DNA of 64,000 nucleotides from Glandiceps talaboti (taxonomy: Eukaryota; Hemichordata; Enteropneusta; Spengelidae), in contig NC_135557.1 in the NCBI RefSeq assembly GCF_964340395.1, positions 13,311,546 through 13,375,545 of the forward strand, in the 5' to 3' direction. Every line of letters begins with the position of its first letter. Positions within the stretch are counted from its first letter, which is position 1. Both the position numbers and the translations under genes were made by a program. Below are positions 23,323 through 33,919 of this stretch, piece by piece. The notes beneath the pieces were generated by a model. That model did no database searches, was not told the DNA's origin, and saw nothing but the letters and a program-made list of their open reading frames with translations.

Positions 23323-23363
<41 letters not shown>
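23139..23363. mobile_element. Penelope-like end: perfect 34-bp palindrome and conserved motif between (TA)n tracts
   Basis: (TA)n at 23139-23190 is followed by a perfect inverted repeat (23191-23224 and 23232-23265, loop AACTCGG). The conserved motif GCTCTGCCACTGC...GAGCACTGTC...CTCACC follows at 23271-23318, then another (TA)n. The palindrome is the 5327-5471 palindrome with its hammerhead-bearing inner part removed. Confidence 0.7.
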
Positions 23364-23368
<5 letters not shown>

Positions 23369-23614
23369 CAAAACTCAATACTTTACACAGAGTAAGGCTT
23401 ACAGTACATATACACGTAATCAGGTAATACATTTTCATTCGCTACGGAGTATATGTAATGCCGAGTATAGCGTACACAGTGTACTTTCGTAAATTATAAA
23501 CGCAACATTCTTGGGATGCACAACGTGGCATACATATAAATGAAACGTTAGACATTCAGTTTGTAAACTCAGTATCCTTTTGTTCAATATCCTTTTGTCC
23601 ATATATTGATCTGG

Positions 23615-23811
23615 CAATCTGATTAAAATCTGATGTGGTGAAAGCGGCTAAATGCTTTATTTACCTCTATTTCCATCCTTTAGAGACGTTTGTTTTTGTT
23701 CCTAGTGATCGCCTTCCCATGGAACGAAAACAAATCATGTCATAAAACGATGGAAATAGAGGTAAATAAAGCATTTAGCCGCTTTCATCGCATCAGATTT
23801 TAATCAGATTG
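23615..23811. mobile_element. 197-bp foldback element
   Basis: The 63-bp arms (23615-23677 and 23749-23811) differ at only two positions and enclose about 71 bp. The ends read CAATCTGATT and AATCAGATTG. No target-site duplication is obvious. Confidence 0.8.
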
Positions 23812-23877
23812 TAGATCTCGCGTCAAGTGCCTGTGCTATGACAGAACCTCACAGCCTAAAATTGATTATCAGGCATA

Positions 23878-23979
23878 CAGAAGTTATTTTTACGAGTGAT
23901 TCGATCGCCATATTTTCAAAAGCGACTGCGAATGAAGATACAGCAGAATAAACCGAATCACAAGAGAAAATAACTTCTG
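23878..23979. repeat. short inverted repeat
   Basis: Arms of about 26 bp around AGAAGTTATTTT and AAAATAACTTCT enclose about 50 bp. Confidence 0.65.
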
Positions 23980-24099
23980 TGACCCTTTTCCATCCATATT
24001 GAGACCATGGAGTTCTTTTATTAGTACATATGTACACCAAAACGTAATAATTCAGAAAAGGACGAACATCATTGCGTAATGACGTAGCAAAATGTGGTG

Positions 24100-24268
24100 T
24101 TGTAGAAAGTGATGTGAGAGTGAATTATGTACAATATAAATTTGTATGTTTAGGATTATTTGTCAAATTCATATATTCATGTTATGAGATTGTTATGAGA
24201 CCAAGGTATTATGTTGATGGATCAAGTCTGCTTAGGGTCTATAGTTTTTAAACATTAGAATCGTGTTA
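24100..24268 (-). mobile_element. dispersed repeat of about 500 bp, partial inverted copy 3
   Basis: This is the reverse complement of 22360-22525, including the landmark AGGGTCTATAGTTTTT. Confidence 0.75.
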
Positions 24269-24701
24269 CAGAAATCATCGTTACAGATAATGAAATTTAG
24301 CAGTGTCACCTACGAATGGTGAATGCAAGCTGTTTGTAAACCATATGTGTTGTTAGAGTGTGGTAAAGAAATCCATTCGTTCTTCTTCAATATGGGATGG
24401 TGTACTTCTTCGATTGATTAACAGTATAAAAATTGGCAATTGAGTTTTAAAAAATTCAGAATGATTTGAAGCATATGAAAATCTAAAAGAATTGAAAGTG
24501 TATCGAATAGTACAACATGTAACAGGATAAGAGACCATTATACAAGTCAAGTGTTCAACAAATAAAATGACAAAAACTCAATTGTAGAATTAATACAATC
24601 ACTTACTGTGAAAGATAATCTCAATATAGAATTGAAAACATTCCTAAAAAATTAAGCTATCTTGACTAAAATACTTCTAGAAATTCAGATTAAGATAAAT
24701 G

Positions 24702-24707
24702 TTTATT
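24702..24707 (-). promoter_or_regulatory. poly(A) signal of claudin-like gene A
   Basis: AATAAA on minus, about 86 bases beyond the stop. The same place in gene C keeps AATAAA (47803-47808); in gene B it has decayed. Confidence 0.6.
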
Positions 24708-24792
24708 CAATTCTCTTGTGCGCACAGAGATAGAATATGATTATTTCCACATCAGCAGATATTAATATTAAACAAACATTTAGAAACTTTTC

Positions 24793-26682
24793 TTAATCCA
24801 ATGTTTCATAATTGTCTGCAGCCATCTTACGTGCAATGACTCCTCCTCCGACTACGGCCAATGGAATGGAGACCCACCCCAGGATTATGGAATATCCAAA
24901 CTTGTAGTCCAAGTCATGATCATCAATCATAGTCTTCAGCCCGTACCACAAAGTTCCAATTAAGACAAATATTCCTGAGATATGAACGATACACATTGTT
25001 AGTCGTAAGTAAGTAAGTAAGTATGTATGTATGTATGTATGTATGTATGTATGTATGTATGTACGTACGTACGTACGTACGTATGTATGTATGTATGTAT
25101 GTATGTATGTATGTATGTATGTATGTACCATAGTATAGTATTGCGATTGACAGATTAAATTTACCAGTAGCCAATAAGGAACTGGCCATATCTTTTGTTT
25201 GTTTATGTACATTCGGATTAGTGTAATTAGTGTCTCTAGTTAAAAACTTGGCGAAAAAAAGTGCACTGTTTACGTTTGCCCAATAATATGCGTTATAATC
25301 CTTCTTACTAGATGATACGAAAAGCTTACAACCCTCTTCGGAATGACAAATGTGGGCTAGGCCCTTCGTTTTCACTCCGAAGTGGACTGTAACATGTGTA
25401 TGTATGTATGTATGTATGTATGTACGCAAGTGTGGTATTTGTTACTCTGGATTACATATTACAGTAAAACACATACATGTATATATATAGTAATGTTGAT
25501 ATACCTGTCAAAGCTATGAAACATCCAGACACAATCCTGACTTTGTTCACAGTGTTCGTAATTACGGCGTAGACACCAAGGATCAAAGCACCTACACATA
25601 CCAAACAAGCTGTGACCATGAATACACGGGTACAATTTACAAATGCTGAAAAAGATGTACATTAGTTGTAATTGAGAAATCTATATACATATTAAACGTC
25701 ACGTGATATCAATCCATCAAACAAAGGTATAGTGAAATGGTTAATGACTATTCTATACACATTATTGTAATGCATATTATTATTGTTATATTCACTTGTG
25801 ACTTCACAGAAAACTTGTTTTTATTAGCAAAACGCATTTCCCTGGGTCCGCCTCATGTAATAAATACATAAATTATAAATAATTTTTTTAAAATTATCTT
25901 TATTTATACTGGATAGTTCTTAAGGTTTATAAACAATTATCTCCCACGAAGTCCAGTGAGGGCCATCCCTAATGGTTTCACTGTTAATGCAGGTATCCGG
26001 GGAAAACCTACGTTGTTCGGTGAGTCAAACTGAACGACACTCTTCTTACTTACAGCGTTGTAAATTTTGAATGCGTTCGAACCCGTTCTCAATGGTAAGA
26101 GACAAGTAGTTTAACCTTTCGGCCACAGACAGACCTTAATAGACAACATGCACGGTAAGAGGTAATAACGGGGTTGTTCTCAACGCTGTTACGATTGTAG
26201 GCGAAAGTGCATGCCATCAGCGGTCATTGTAGGTTCCTCATATCTAGCTACGGCATTCAGAATGTCGATGTCTGGGAGGGCTCCTCCCCCCCCCCCCAAC
26301 AGCCCACAACCACCCCCACCGCCACTACAACCCCATCAAGGAAAAGAGAGGGCAGTGTGGTAGGGTCAGTGGAGGCGTCGACATAAAAACAACGTTAAAA
26401 TGAAACTAGATCTCTTCTGCCATAATTGAACTCGTTTAAAATGAAAATAGCTATGTTCTCTGAGCGGAATGGTAGAAACTCACCTTCGAGATCCTCCTTT
26501 AGTAAAGCCACACATACATGTATACCGGAGTCACTTGTCGTACACTCGCGCCATAACCCAGTGTTAAGAGATCCTCCGACAAGGTCAATTACAAACCAGT
26601 AATCGGTTGCTGTGCTGACGATGTAACAAATTGCAGCTACGGCAGAAACGGCTAGGCCCACAACCACTTGGATTCGTGACAT
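24793..26682 (-). CDS. claudin/PMP22-family four-TM protein, gene A (3 exons)
   Basis: The exons are 26484-26682, 25505-25645 and 24793-24974, joined at GT/AG introns in phase 1. The product has 173 residues. Residues 29-57 carry the family signature W...GLW-x2-C...C (W29, G42-L43-W44, C47, C57) in the first extracellular loop. TM1 is about 7-24, TM2 74-96, TM3 102-124 and TM4 140-162. The length is close to the PMP22/EMP range and shorter than many claudins, and there is no clear PDZ-binding C-terminus. Members act in cell junctions or as membrane-organising proteins; which applies here is open. It is the most 3' member of a minus-strand array of four paralogs. Confidence 0.88.
25012..25130. 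repeat. (GTAT)n/(GTAC)n microsatellite in intron 2 of gene A
   Basis: The tract starts about 38 bases upstream of the exon 3 acceptor in the transcribed direction. Genes B, C and D have a tract at the same position. A shorter GTAT block lies at about 25395-25423. Confidence 0.95.
26270..26395. repeat. conserved C-rich block in intron 1 of claudin-like genes
   Basis: A C-rich stretch ending in GGCGTCGACATAAAAACAAC lies just downstream of exon 1. Related blocks sit at 43645-43765 and 42070-42205 in gene B and at 53480-53570 in gene C. The duplication therefore included intron sequence. Confidence 0.65.
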
Positions 26683-26786
26683 ACTTGGTGATATAGTTAA
26701 AGGTGTGCAAAATTTGCCCAGGACATAAAAATGAAACAAAGCCAAGACGGAATTTGCTAACTGAATTTGAAATGTTTCCTGGTGCG

Positions 26787-26818
26787 TTTAAATAGGTACC
26801 AGGGTGTGCTGGGCCAAT
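26787..26818 (-). promoter_or_regulatory. putative core promoter of gene A (TATA-like and CCAAT)
   Basis: On minus, ATTGG (complement of CCAAT at 26814-26818) precedes TATTTAAA (26787-26794), about 105 bases ahead of the ATG. Gene B keeps CCAAT at 44179-44183 and the altered element AATTTAAA. Gene C lacks this block. Confidence 0.45.
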
Positions 26819-26829
26819 AGTGGACTCCT

Positions 26830-28003
26830 TAGTACACCTGTAATGTGTTTGGCATGACGAGCTAATGAATCAATCCTCTGATATGTCGATGGTGGATTTT
26901 TGGTTTGGTATATACAGCTAGCCAGGTGGATACACGCTGGAAATTTTCGGTCAATTTGGGCAGCCTTTCGAGGGTGAACTTCTTATTGAAAGTGTATAAT
27001 TGGGTATTTCCGGTCGGGATGCATAAAGTAGTTGTAGGATCTACTAGTCCTACATCTGTCACTCCCTGTCCGACCACTCAAGCTACTGCAGAGACGCGTT
27101 GTTATAAAGTTCTTTAATTGCTGTTCATTGTAGCGTCCTATAAGAACGCTGTATAACTGACAAATGAATAACGAACGAACGAACGAACGGTTCTACAAAC
27201 GGAAAATACATTTCAATTATATTTATGCCGTCTAACAAATAGGCTTGGCTTGCTGTCTTTTGAAACGTGCTCGGCCACACCCAAACTGTGACGTGTAGGT
27301 CCAGCACATTGTTTCACAAGAATAGTGACTTCATTTTCACTTGAAATTTAAACGGAAAAAAAACTCGCCTTGGATAGTAGCGTCTTCAGGGGGACAAAGT
27401 AAGTTGGCCGCTGCTGTTGGCTGTAATGACAAACGACCTCCCACCAGGGAGCATAAACTAAACTTTACAAAACCTCTACATAGAGGTACAGACTAAAGCG
27501 GCCAATTTAAATATCACTTCAGTACAGGTGTACATATAAGAATCCAGCCAATCAGAGCAGCACTTACAGTGCTATACTGGTGATATTGTGCTCGGGCAAG
27601 GCGGCTAATGCTATAGCAGTGAAATAATGTTTTGAATACGAAATTTGAAGAAAGCTAATAATCGATACAATGCAAATATGGTCATGACATCGTATACTAT
27701 TACGCGTGCTGGAAGGCTAGGAAAATCCGGGTTGATTTACAGGACCACGGAACTACCGACGTACCGATTTAGCTGTACTTGTCAGGACTATAGTATTACT
27801 GGGGAATCGTTGGGTTTTTGTTTCGACTTGTACCATCGTCATTATCGAGGGCGATACACATTGAAGTGTGTGTATGTGGGGCAAATGTCAATTGCTTGTT
27901 CATGCTAGGTTCTGCAGTTGTCTTCACTGGAGTAGGGAGGGTTATTTTTGTGTTTCCCCACAGTACAGATCTACAGACTGCATGGGCTGGACAAATACAC
28001 ACA
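26830..28003. other. upstream flank of gene A, no further gene recognised
   Basis: Part of it (27868-28010) matches 43190-43320 in intron 1 of gene B. Small frames here show no domains. Confidence 0.5.
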
Positions 28004-28009
28004 GACACA

Positions 28010-28052
<43 letters not shown>
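28004..28052. repeat. (CA)n microsatellite
   Basis: An almost pure CA tract. Confidence 0.93.
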
Positions 28053-28055
<3 letters not shown>

Positions 28056-28095
28056 GAGAGAGACCGACGTGGGGGTATTAAGTGATGCGAGAGCT

Positions 28096-28257
28096 GACCA
28101 GAAACAATTCTTTCTTTTTTTCCTTTTTTTTGGCCTAAAATGTGACAGGACTTGATTTCTTCGTCAGAACTGGAGACTCACTGAAGAAGAGGGGCACATT
28201 CTCTTCTAAATATTTGGGTTATATATTTGATATTTGATAGTTGGTTCACGATATTAG

Positions 28258-28262
<5 letters not shown>
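28096..28262 (+). repeat. left flank shared with 46355-46493
   Basis: The stretch from the T-rich run and TTGGCCTAAAATGTGACAG to TTCACGATATTAG recurs at 46355-46493, in both cases just before a (TA)n tract. Confidence 0.8.
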
Positions 28263-28297
<35 letters not shown>

Positions 28298-28356
28298 CTC
28301 GGTGAATATCAATCTCCTAAGACAGTGCTCTATACCGCAGTGGCAGAGCGCAAAAC

Positions 28357-28383
<27 letters not shown>
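28258..28383 (-). mobile_element. Penelope-like terminal motif between (TA)n tracts
   Basis: (TA)n at 28258-28296, then the complement of the conserved motif (28297-28350, GAGCACTGTCTTAGGAG type), then (TA)n at 28357-28380. Confidence 0.7.
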
Positions 28384-28387
<4 letters not shown>

Positions 28388-28793
28388 TTTCATTCTTCTT
28401 TCGCCAAGTAGAGTGCTCAATCAAAAATTGACATTTGATGTTCCTAAATTTTATGTTCTCGATAACATGTAGCAGATCTTCTTCAAACTTAATCATTTCA
28501 TCAATCTGGGGTGGTGTTTTTCTTGATTTAAAGCCGTAGGTTTCCTTCTGCTTAGGTTTGGCCTCTGGATGAAGGTAGAAGAAGGCTTTCCATCTCATTC
28601 TTTTTATCACGCTTTCAGTTTTCTCGATTAATCTTTTTGTGTACTCACGGTCATCTGGTAGTGGGATATTCTTCATGGAGTATCGGAAGTTCACTCGTTC
28701 CATTATTGACAAAAGTAGGAGAGTGCTCAACAAGTAGGAGCAATTAAATACATATAATTTCATTCTTCTTTCGCCAAGTAGAGTGCTCAATCA
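28378..28793 (-). repeat. 46-bp direct repeats around a Penelope-like ORF start
   Basis: An identical 46-bp sequence (containing TCGCCAAGTAGAGTGCTCAA) occurs at 28378-28423 and 28748-28793, a 370-bp period. On minus it precedes the ORF fragment at 28703 and also ends it, where the coding frame is cut and (TA)n begins. Confidence 0.85.
28424..28703 (-). pseudogene. Penelope-like element, N-terminal ORF fragment
   Basis: From the ATG at 28703 the frame reads MERVNFRYSMKNIPLPDD and continues through KRMRWKAFFYL, YGFKSRKTPP and FEEDLLHVIENIKFR before being cut at the 46-bp repeat. This block matches what is known of the region ahead of the Penelope reverse transcriptase fingers. The RT catalytic core is absent. 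With the fragment at 29001-29783 it forms a tandem arrangement typical of Penelope-like elements, the 3' end of one copy preceding the 5' start of the next. Confidence 0.72.
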
Positions 28794-28852
28794 CCTTGGA
28801 GAGCTATCATACATAAAAATGAAGGAAGACGAGTCTGATATTACATAGTGGA

Positions 28853-28896
28853 ATTACACTACGGACCGTTTCACCCGAAGGATCGTCAGGTGTAAT
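28853..28896 (-). ncRNA. hammerhead ribozyme of a Penelope-like element
   Basis: Read on minus: stem I ATTACAC, core CTGACGA, stem II CC-TTCG-GG flanked by U and U, core GAAA, stem III ACG/CGT with loop GTC, cleavage-site A after CGT, then GTGTAAT closing a perfect 7-bp stem I. All invariant core positions are present. It sits about 105 bases past the stop of the GIY-YIG ORF and before the next ORF start, the place expected for hammerheads in the terminal repeats of Penelope-like elements. Confidence 0.85.
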
Positions 28897-29000
28897 AGTG
28901 TGGTTTAATAGTATTGGTTAGTTATACATCCTGCTTTAAGTACATAACTTATGTGTATTCACTGACGGCTGTGTGTACACAAAAAGATTGACAACAAAGG

Positions 29001-29781
29001 TTACGTATTATTAAGTAAGAACTTGTTAGCGTGCCGGCATTTACTGATTAATTCAGTTCTGCTGTTCAAGTTCGTTGATTTGTCGGCAGTTATAATAAAA
29101 TATTTTTCCCAGAGGCATAGTTGACATCGTTTGGTAACGTTAGAGTATGAGGAAGCCTGCTTGAGAACTGACCAGTGTACGTCGTAATTAATGTTGTTGT
29201 CTTTTAGGTGCCAAATGTATTTACTGAGTGCAGTGTCTTTCTTCTTGTGATCAAGTTTAAATGAAGACTTGTGGTTGTTAAACCTGCTTTTGAATTCTGT
29301 GTCACTAACGCCTATGTATGATTTGTGATCTTGGTTAGTGGTGACTGTTGCTTTGTAAACAACGCTTTTCATGAGGCATTTTCCTGCGAGAGGGCACTCC
29401 TTTGGTTTTCTGCAGTTACAGGTATTTTGTTGTGTTTGCTTGGCTTTTGAAAGTATGGCTTTATTATGACCGCTGATTAATTTACCCATGTTGTCCATAC
29501 AACTATAGCTCACTTTAGTATTATTACGGTTGAAGATTTTATGCAGTACACTGGATATGGGGAAATGCTTGTCGATGAGGTTGAGAAATTTTCTACCGAT
29601 GTTTGTTGAAACGTGTTTACTGTAAGGTGGGTTAAACCAAGTTATATTACGGCTGCGATTCCGCTTGCGTTGAGTGTGTCTTGTTTGGTCAAATTTGAGG
29701 GTGTGATTATATCCTGCTTCATTGAGTGCATCTTGGTAGGATGATGTAGTGGCGTCGAATAGTTGTTCATCACTGGACGTG

Positions 29782-29783
<2 letters not shown>
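29001..29783 (-). pseudogene. Penelope-like element, RT C-terminus and GIY-YIG endonuclease
   Basis: An open frame runs from the (TA)n edge to the stop at 29001. The 5' part shows ITWFNPPYSKHVSTNIG and FLNLIDKHFP, the conserved C-terminal region of Penelope-type RTs. Then SYSCMDN, a Cys-rich CNCR...CPLAGKC segment, VYKATV and YIGVSDTEFKSRFNNH follow, which is the GIY-YIG nuclease of EN-plus elements. Then come SKYIWHLKD and the final CLWEK...N region. The RT palm with its catalytic aspartates is missing; the frame is cut by (TA)n at its upstream end. The fragment can no longer retrotranspose. Confidence 0.88.

Positions 29784-29866
<83 letters not shown>
29784..29866. repeat. (TA)n microsatellite truncating the Penelope-like ORF
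   Basis: About 41 TA units. The flank beyond it (29867-29985) matches 46783-46920. Confidence 0.93.
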
Positions 29867-29869
<3 letters not shown>

Positions 29870-29985
29870 ATGCAAAACTTATCAGATTTATAGAAAAATA
29901 TCTATATAAAGTTCACTCTGACTCCTATTCGTACCGTACAGTACTGCGACTGTATTCCAAACGACCTCCATTCGTTCTACCTTGG

Positions 29986-30511
29986 ACCTTGTTTAGAATT
30001 ATTATCAGACAGTGGTGACCACTTGGTGGCGCTTTTCTGATATCGTTGTGTTTCATTGCTTCAGCGGGGTCAATACTTTGCAGCAAGACTCCACTTGTGA
30101 ATTCATTGAAGTTGGTAACCACCGAATATCTGATTAATCAGCGGTAGATATACTATAAAGTTTCACTTGTTATTTTCACGAGAATCTGATGTCCACAACC
30201 ACCATGAATGATCTCTACTACTACTAGTAGTAGTACTAGTACTACGTCCATTCACACACGTCCAGAGATTTGTAGTACTTTTTACATGTTGTATAGTTCT
30301 CCTCACACACGGTGTACGTGACGCAAATCTTCCGGAAATGGGGAGAGGCATTGCCATGTCTTCCGAGGAGGTTTTGACTTGAGTATGCGGAGTCAAATTT
30401 ATTCCATATAAATTTGCTCGGTATAACGCTGTCCTCAGTCAGAGATCCAAGTGTCTCAAACTTGCGATTAAAGTACCGATGCCGATACTTTTGAAGTCGG
30501 CAAAATTTTGT
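29986..30511. other. non-coding, no gene recognised
   Basis: Frames on minus at 30163-30529 show no domain. A short (TAG)-rich block lies at about 30216-30243. Confidence 0.5.
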
Positions 30512-31140
30512 GGGGCCCGTTTTGGTCACAATTATGTAGAAATAATAAAACTACTGCTGTAATTAATATAATGTATTCCCCAAATTAGTTCAATGTGCTA
30601 GAATTAGTTTAATGTAGTGTAGAATTATTTTCTATAATGGCTGCAATTAATATTATGCACTCCTTAAATTAATTGAATTTGTTTTCAGTTAATTTCATGT
30701 AGACTAGAATCAATTTTTATAGTAACTGCAATTAATGTTATGTATTCCTTGAATTAATTAAATGTGTTTTGATTAATTTTATGTAGTGGACTTATTTTTA
30801 TGTAGCCTAGAATTAATTTTATGTATTCCTTGAATCAGTTTTTATGGTTGCTGCAATTAATATTATGTATTCCTTGAATTAATTAAAAGTGTTTTCAATT
30901 AATTTTACGCACTGGACTTAATTTTATGTAGTTTAGAATTAAATGTATTCCTTGACTTAATTTTATGTATTTCTTTTAATTAATTTCATGTCGTCTAAAA
31001 TTAATTAAATGTGTTTTCGATTAATTTTATGTACTCCTGGAATTAATTTTATGTAGTCTAGAATTAATTTTACCAGTATCTCGAATTAATTTTATGTTTA
31101 TCTTGAATTAATTTTATGTGTCTTGGAATTGTATCGCCCC
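30512..31140 (+). repeat. AT-rich degenerate tandem repeat, left copy of an inverted pair
   Basis: It starts with GGGCCCGTTTTGGTCACAAT. Loosely repeated units built on AATTAATTTTATGTA and TCTAGAATTAATT follow. The reverse complement occupies 36721-37350, 5.6 kb away. Confidence 0.85.
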
Positions 31141-31273
31141 ACAATGCAGTACTGTCCAAGTAAACGCACTCGGCCTTGATTGGTGGAAAAGTACTTTGAC
31201 AAAGGACTGCGAGTATTCCTTACACAAGATATTTTGCAAGAAATTGTATCCACTGACATAGCCAAGAATCATT

Positions 31274-31765
31274 ATGCTCATCACATTCAAAGAAGTATTG
31301 AGAAACTTGGAATGCTATCAGCCCCCTAAGCAGTTCCCAATATTAGCACATCTCTTAAGATCAGATGCTCAGCACAAAATCACCGTTCCAAGCCTGCTGC
31401 AACTTTTGAAGCTAAAGTTGTCAGAAGAAGGAAGCAATGCAGCCATCTGTGAGAAAGAGGTGTACCAGTTATTTGTGCGATATGTGAGAGAGGTGGCAAG
31501 TGGAAGGAGGTCTTGTGGAGAAAAGAAACTAGAACTAGAGCACATTGTAGAGTTTGCAACAATTGCATGTGCAGAACCAGTGTTAGGCTTTATTATGCCA
31601 CCTTCAATTGAATTTGTCTTTCCAACTGCAGTAATTGTCAAAGAGGCAAATTCTGCTGATGAATACAGTTCACCTGTGACTGTAGGAGGTTTCACACCCA
31701 CTGCTCATACCTGTGGCAATGTCCTGCAGTTACCAAGGCCTACAAAGGAGTTATCTCTTCCTTGA
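31274..31765 (+). pseudogene. HECT-domain C-terminal fragment (G2E3-like)
   Basis: The 163-codon frame ends with the C-lobe pattern of HECT ubiquitin ligases: PTAHTCGNVLQLP, with the catalytic Cys at residue 147. Before it lie LEHIVEFAT...PVLGF...PSIEFV and GSN...EVYQLF. This matches the short HECT domains of G2/M-phase-specific E3-like proteins that are amplified in many animals. The N-lobe is absent, and an in-frame TAG lies at 31259, just upstream of the ATG at 31274. It could be a last exon, as no acceptor was resolved, or a retrocopy fragment. If expressed it would transfer ubiquitin from E2 to a substrate, but the N-lobe that binds E2 is not here. Confidence 0.65.
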
Positions 31766-31984
31766 GTGGAAAGGTTATATTCAATATATGACATTGCTTT
31801 TTCACAGACTTTTTTGGTGTTAATTTGGTGTTGATATTGCATTGTACTTATATCACATATCTCTAGAAACAAGACAGATTGGTGTATGTATGAATGCAAG
31901 TAATACACATAATTAATCTAATTTTGTTGTATGTATTAATTATGCAAGCTTGCAATTTTTAGAACTCCCATATGACTTATTAGT

Positions 31985-32124
31985 CTAATAATAAATAATA
32001 AATAATAAACATTTATATAGCGCCATATATCCATGACAGTGCTCATAGGCGCTGTACATTTGAAATAAACCAAAAGGTACTGCACGGGGAAAAAAATTAC
32101 AAGTATGGCTGACTAAGGTAAAAA

Positions 32125-32155
<31 letters not shown>
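31985..32155 (-). mobile_element. SINE-like element
   Basis: On minus the sequence contains CAGCGCCTATGAGCACTGTC and GGCGCTATATAAATG and ends in (TTATTA)n. This is a 3' end widely seen in animal SINEs. A T-run on minus (A-run 32128-32155 on plus) marks the other side. Confidence 0.65.
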
Positions 32156-32158
<3 letters not shown>

Positions 32159-32385
32159 CCAGTGCTGACAATCTCCTTTTAGGTTTTTCACCTAGCCCAG
32201 TTGAACCAATAGAAGCAAAATGTTTCAAGTTATCACCATATTTCTAGTCTAGCTATTAAGGGCAAAACTGAACATTAAAGACAAATAGAGTGTGAATGTG
32301 CAAGGAAAAATCACTTACTGACAACTGAAAAAGTTTGATGTTCCTTTACCCAAAAGCAGTCTGTGGTTATCTTGCTGCAAGGTCT

Positions 32386-32390
<5 letters not shown>

Positions 32391-32460
<70 letters not shown>
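32391..32460. repeat. (TA)n microsatellite
   Basis: About 35 TA units directly before a short tandem duplication. Confidence 0.93.
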
Positions 32461-32463
<3 letters not shown>

Positions 32464-32690
32464 TCATCATAAACAAATAAAGTGTGAGTCTATTTCATAA
32501 ATTAGGCTATTAAAATGCATTGAAATCACAACTTCTCAGGTGAACACTTGGGGGATATACATATATATCATCATAAACAAATACAATGAGTCTATTTCAT
32601 TAATTAGACTATTAAAATGCATTGAAATGCAGTGCAACAAGATGATAAAAAATCACAACTTCTCAGTTGAACACTTGGGGAATATTGTTA
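32461..32690 (+). repeat. tandem duplication of about 105 bp
   Basis: ATCATCATAAACAAATA, ATTAAAATGCATTGAAAT and CAACTTCTCAG-TGAACACTTGGGG occur twice. The second copy has a 24-bp insertion. Confidence 0.8.
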
Positions 32691-33662
32691 AAGGAACTAA
32701 ATCATGTGCATTTAGCTTCTCAGTAATAAACAAGGGTGTTATTTAGTCCTTTGGGTCAATACACACATTGCATTAAAACAGTTGTATCAATAGTTTAGTG
32801 GATTTATTAGAGAATACAGTTATAAATGTTACACTTGTTGGCCTTTGCTTCCCTTTCGGTTCTTGTTTCATAGTTTTACTGCAGGGTGTTATTTCATTTT
32901 ATACGAATCAAAGATGACTATACAATTTGTTAAGAAATTAAAGTTTAACATATTTTGGCGTTTTGTATTACATGACAGATGTTTCCCATATGAGACAGAC
33001 TTTTTATGAGGGGAACCTCTTTAGTTTTGTTCAGCCTGTATAATATAAAAGACAATATTGAAAAATGGTAGTTCAGTTAGAGGGATGTTAAATCAAATGT
33101 GTAAACAGCATCAGCAATAAAGCACAAATGGAAAGTGTTTCATTGTTATTAACTCAGTCACCACCTTATCAATGTTGACAACTATATCACCATTTCAGTG
33201 TGAAACCGTATTGATATTTTGTTTTGAAATAAAATAATGTGTTGTATTCAGTGGAGTATTGCTTTTGCATTTCATAAATGTTTGCTGATTGGAATAACAA
33301 CGCATTTCCTTCGGCTTTAGAAGTAGGGTACTCATTCTTAGGAAGTCCCAGAGGAAATAAAGTACAACTTCATTTTAGAATTGTGAGGGCGCCCTCACTG
33401 GTAATGGCAATTGGGTGGGTTTCCTAGCTTATGTCTAGTCTATCCACAGACTCAGAGAGAAATTCTTTTAACACTCCCTATTCACTCTCCCTGGTTGTCC
33501 TACAATTCATTTATCTGTGGTGGAACCATTAATTCCATCAGTCTGTATTTAGACAAAGTTATATATATTTATATCCAGATATTCAGAAGAAAAACACGAA
33601 CTGCTGATTTCAGTCAATTATTCCCTAGGCCAACCCATTTTACACACACACATATACACAGT
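32691..33662. other. non-coding, no gene recognised
   Basis: No recognised motif was seen. Splice-like sites could not be linked to an exon. Confidence 0.45.
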
Positions 33663-33740
33663 GTACATACATACATACATACATACATACATACATACAT
33701 GCATACATGCATACATACATACATACATACATACATACAT

Positions 33741-33780
<40 letters not shown>

Positions 33781-33840
33781 ATACATACATACATACATAC
33801 ATACATACATACATACATACATACATACATACATACATAG
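33663..33840. repeat. (CATA)n with central (CA)n
   Basis: Tetranucleotide blocks flank a short CA tract. The Cys-Met-Tyr-Val frames over it are artefacts. Confidence 0.95.
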
Positions 33841-33919
33841 GTACAAGTACATCAGTGCACAATGAACCGCCTCCTTCCAATGTCGGGGGTTAGAGGGCCT
33901 TCTGTACCGTTTCATGTTA

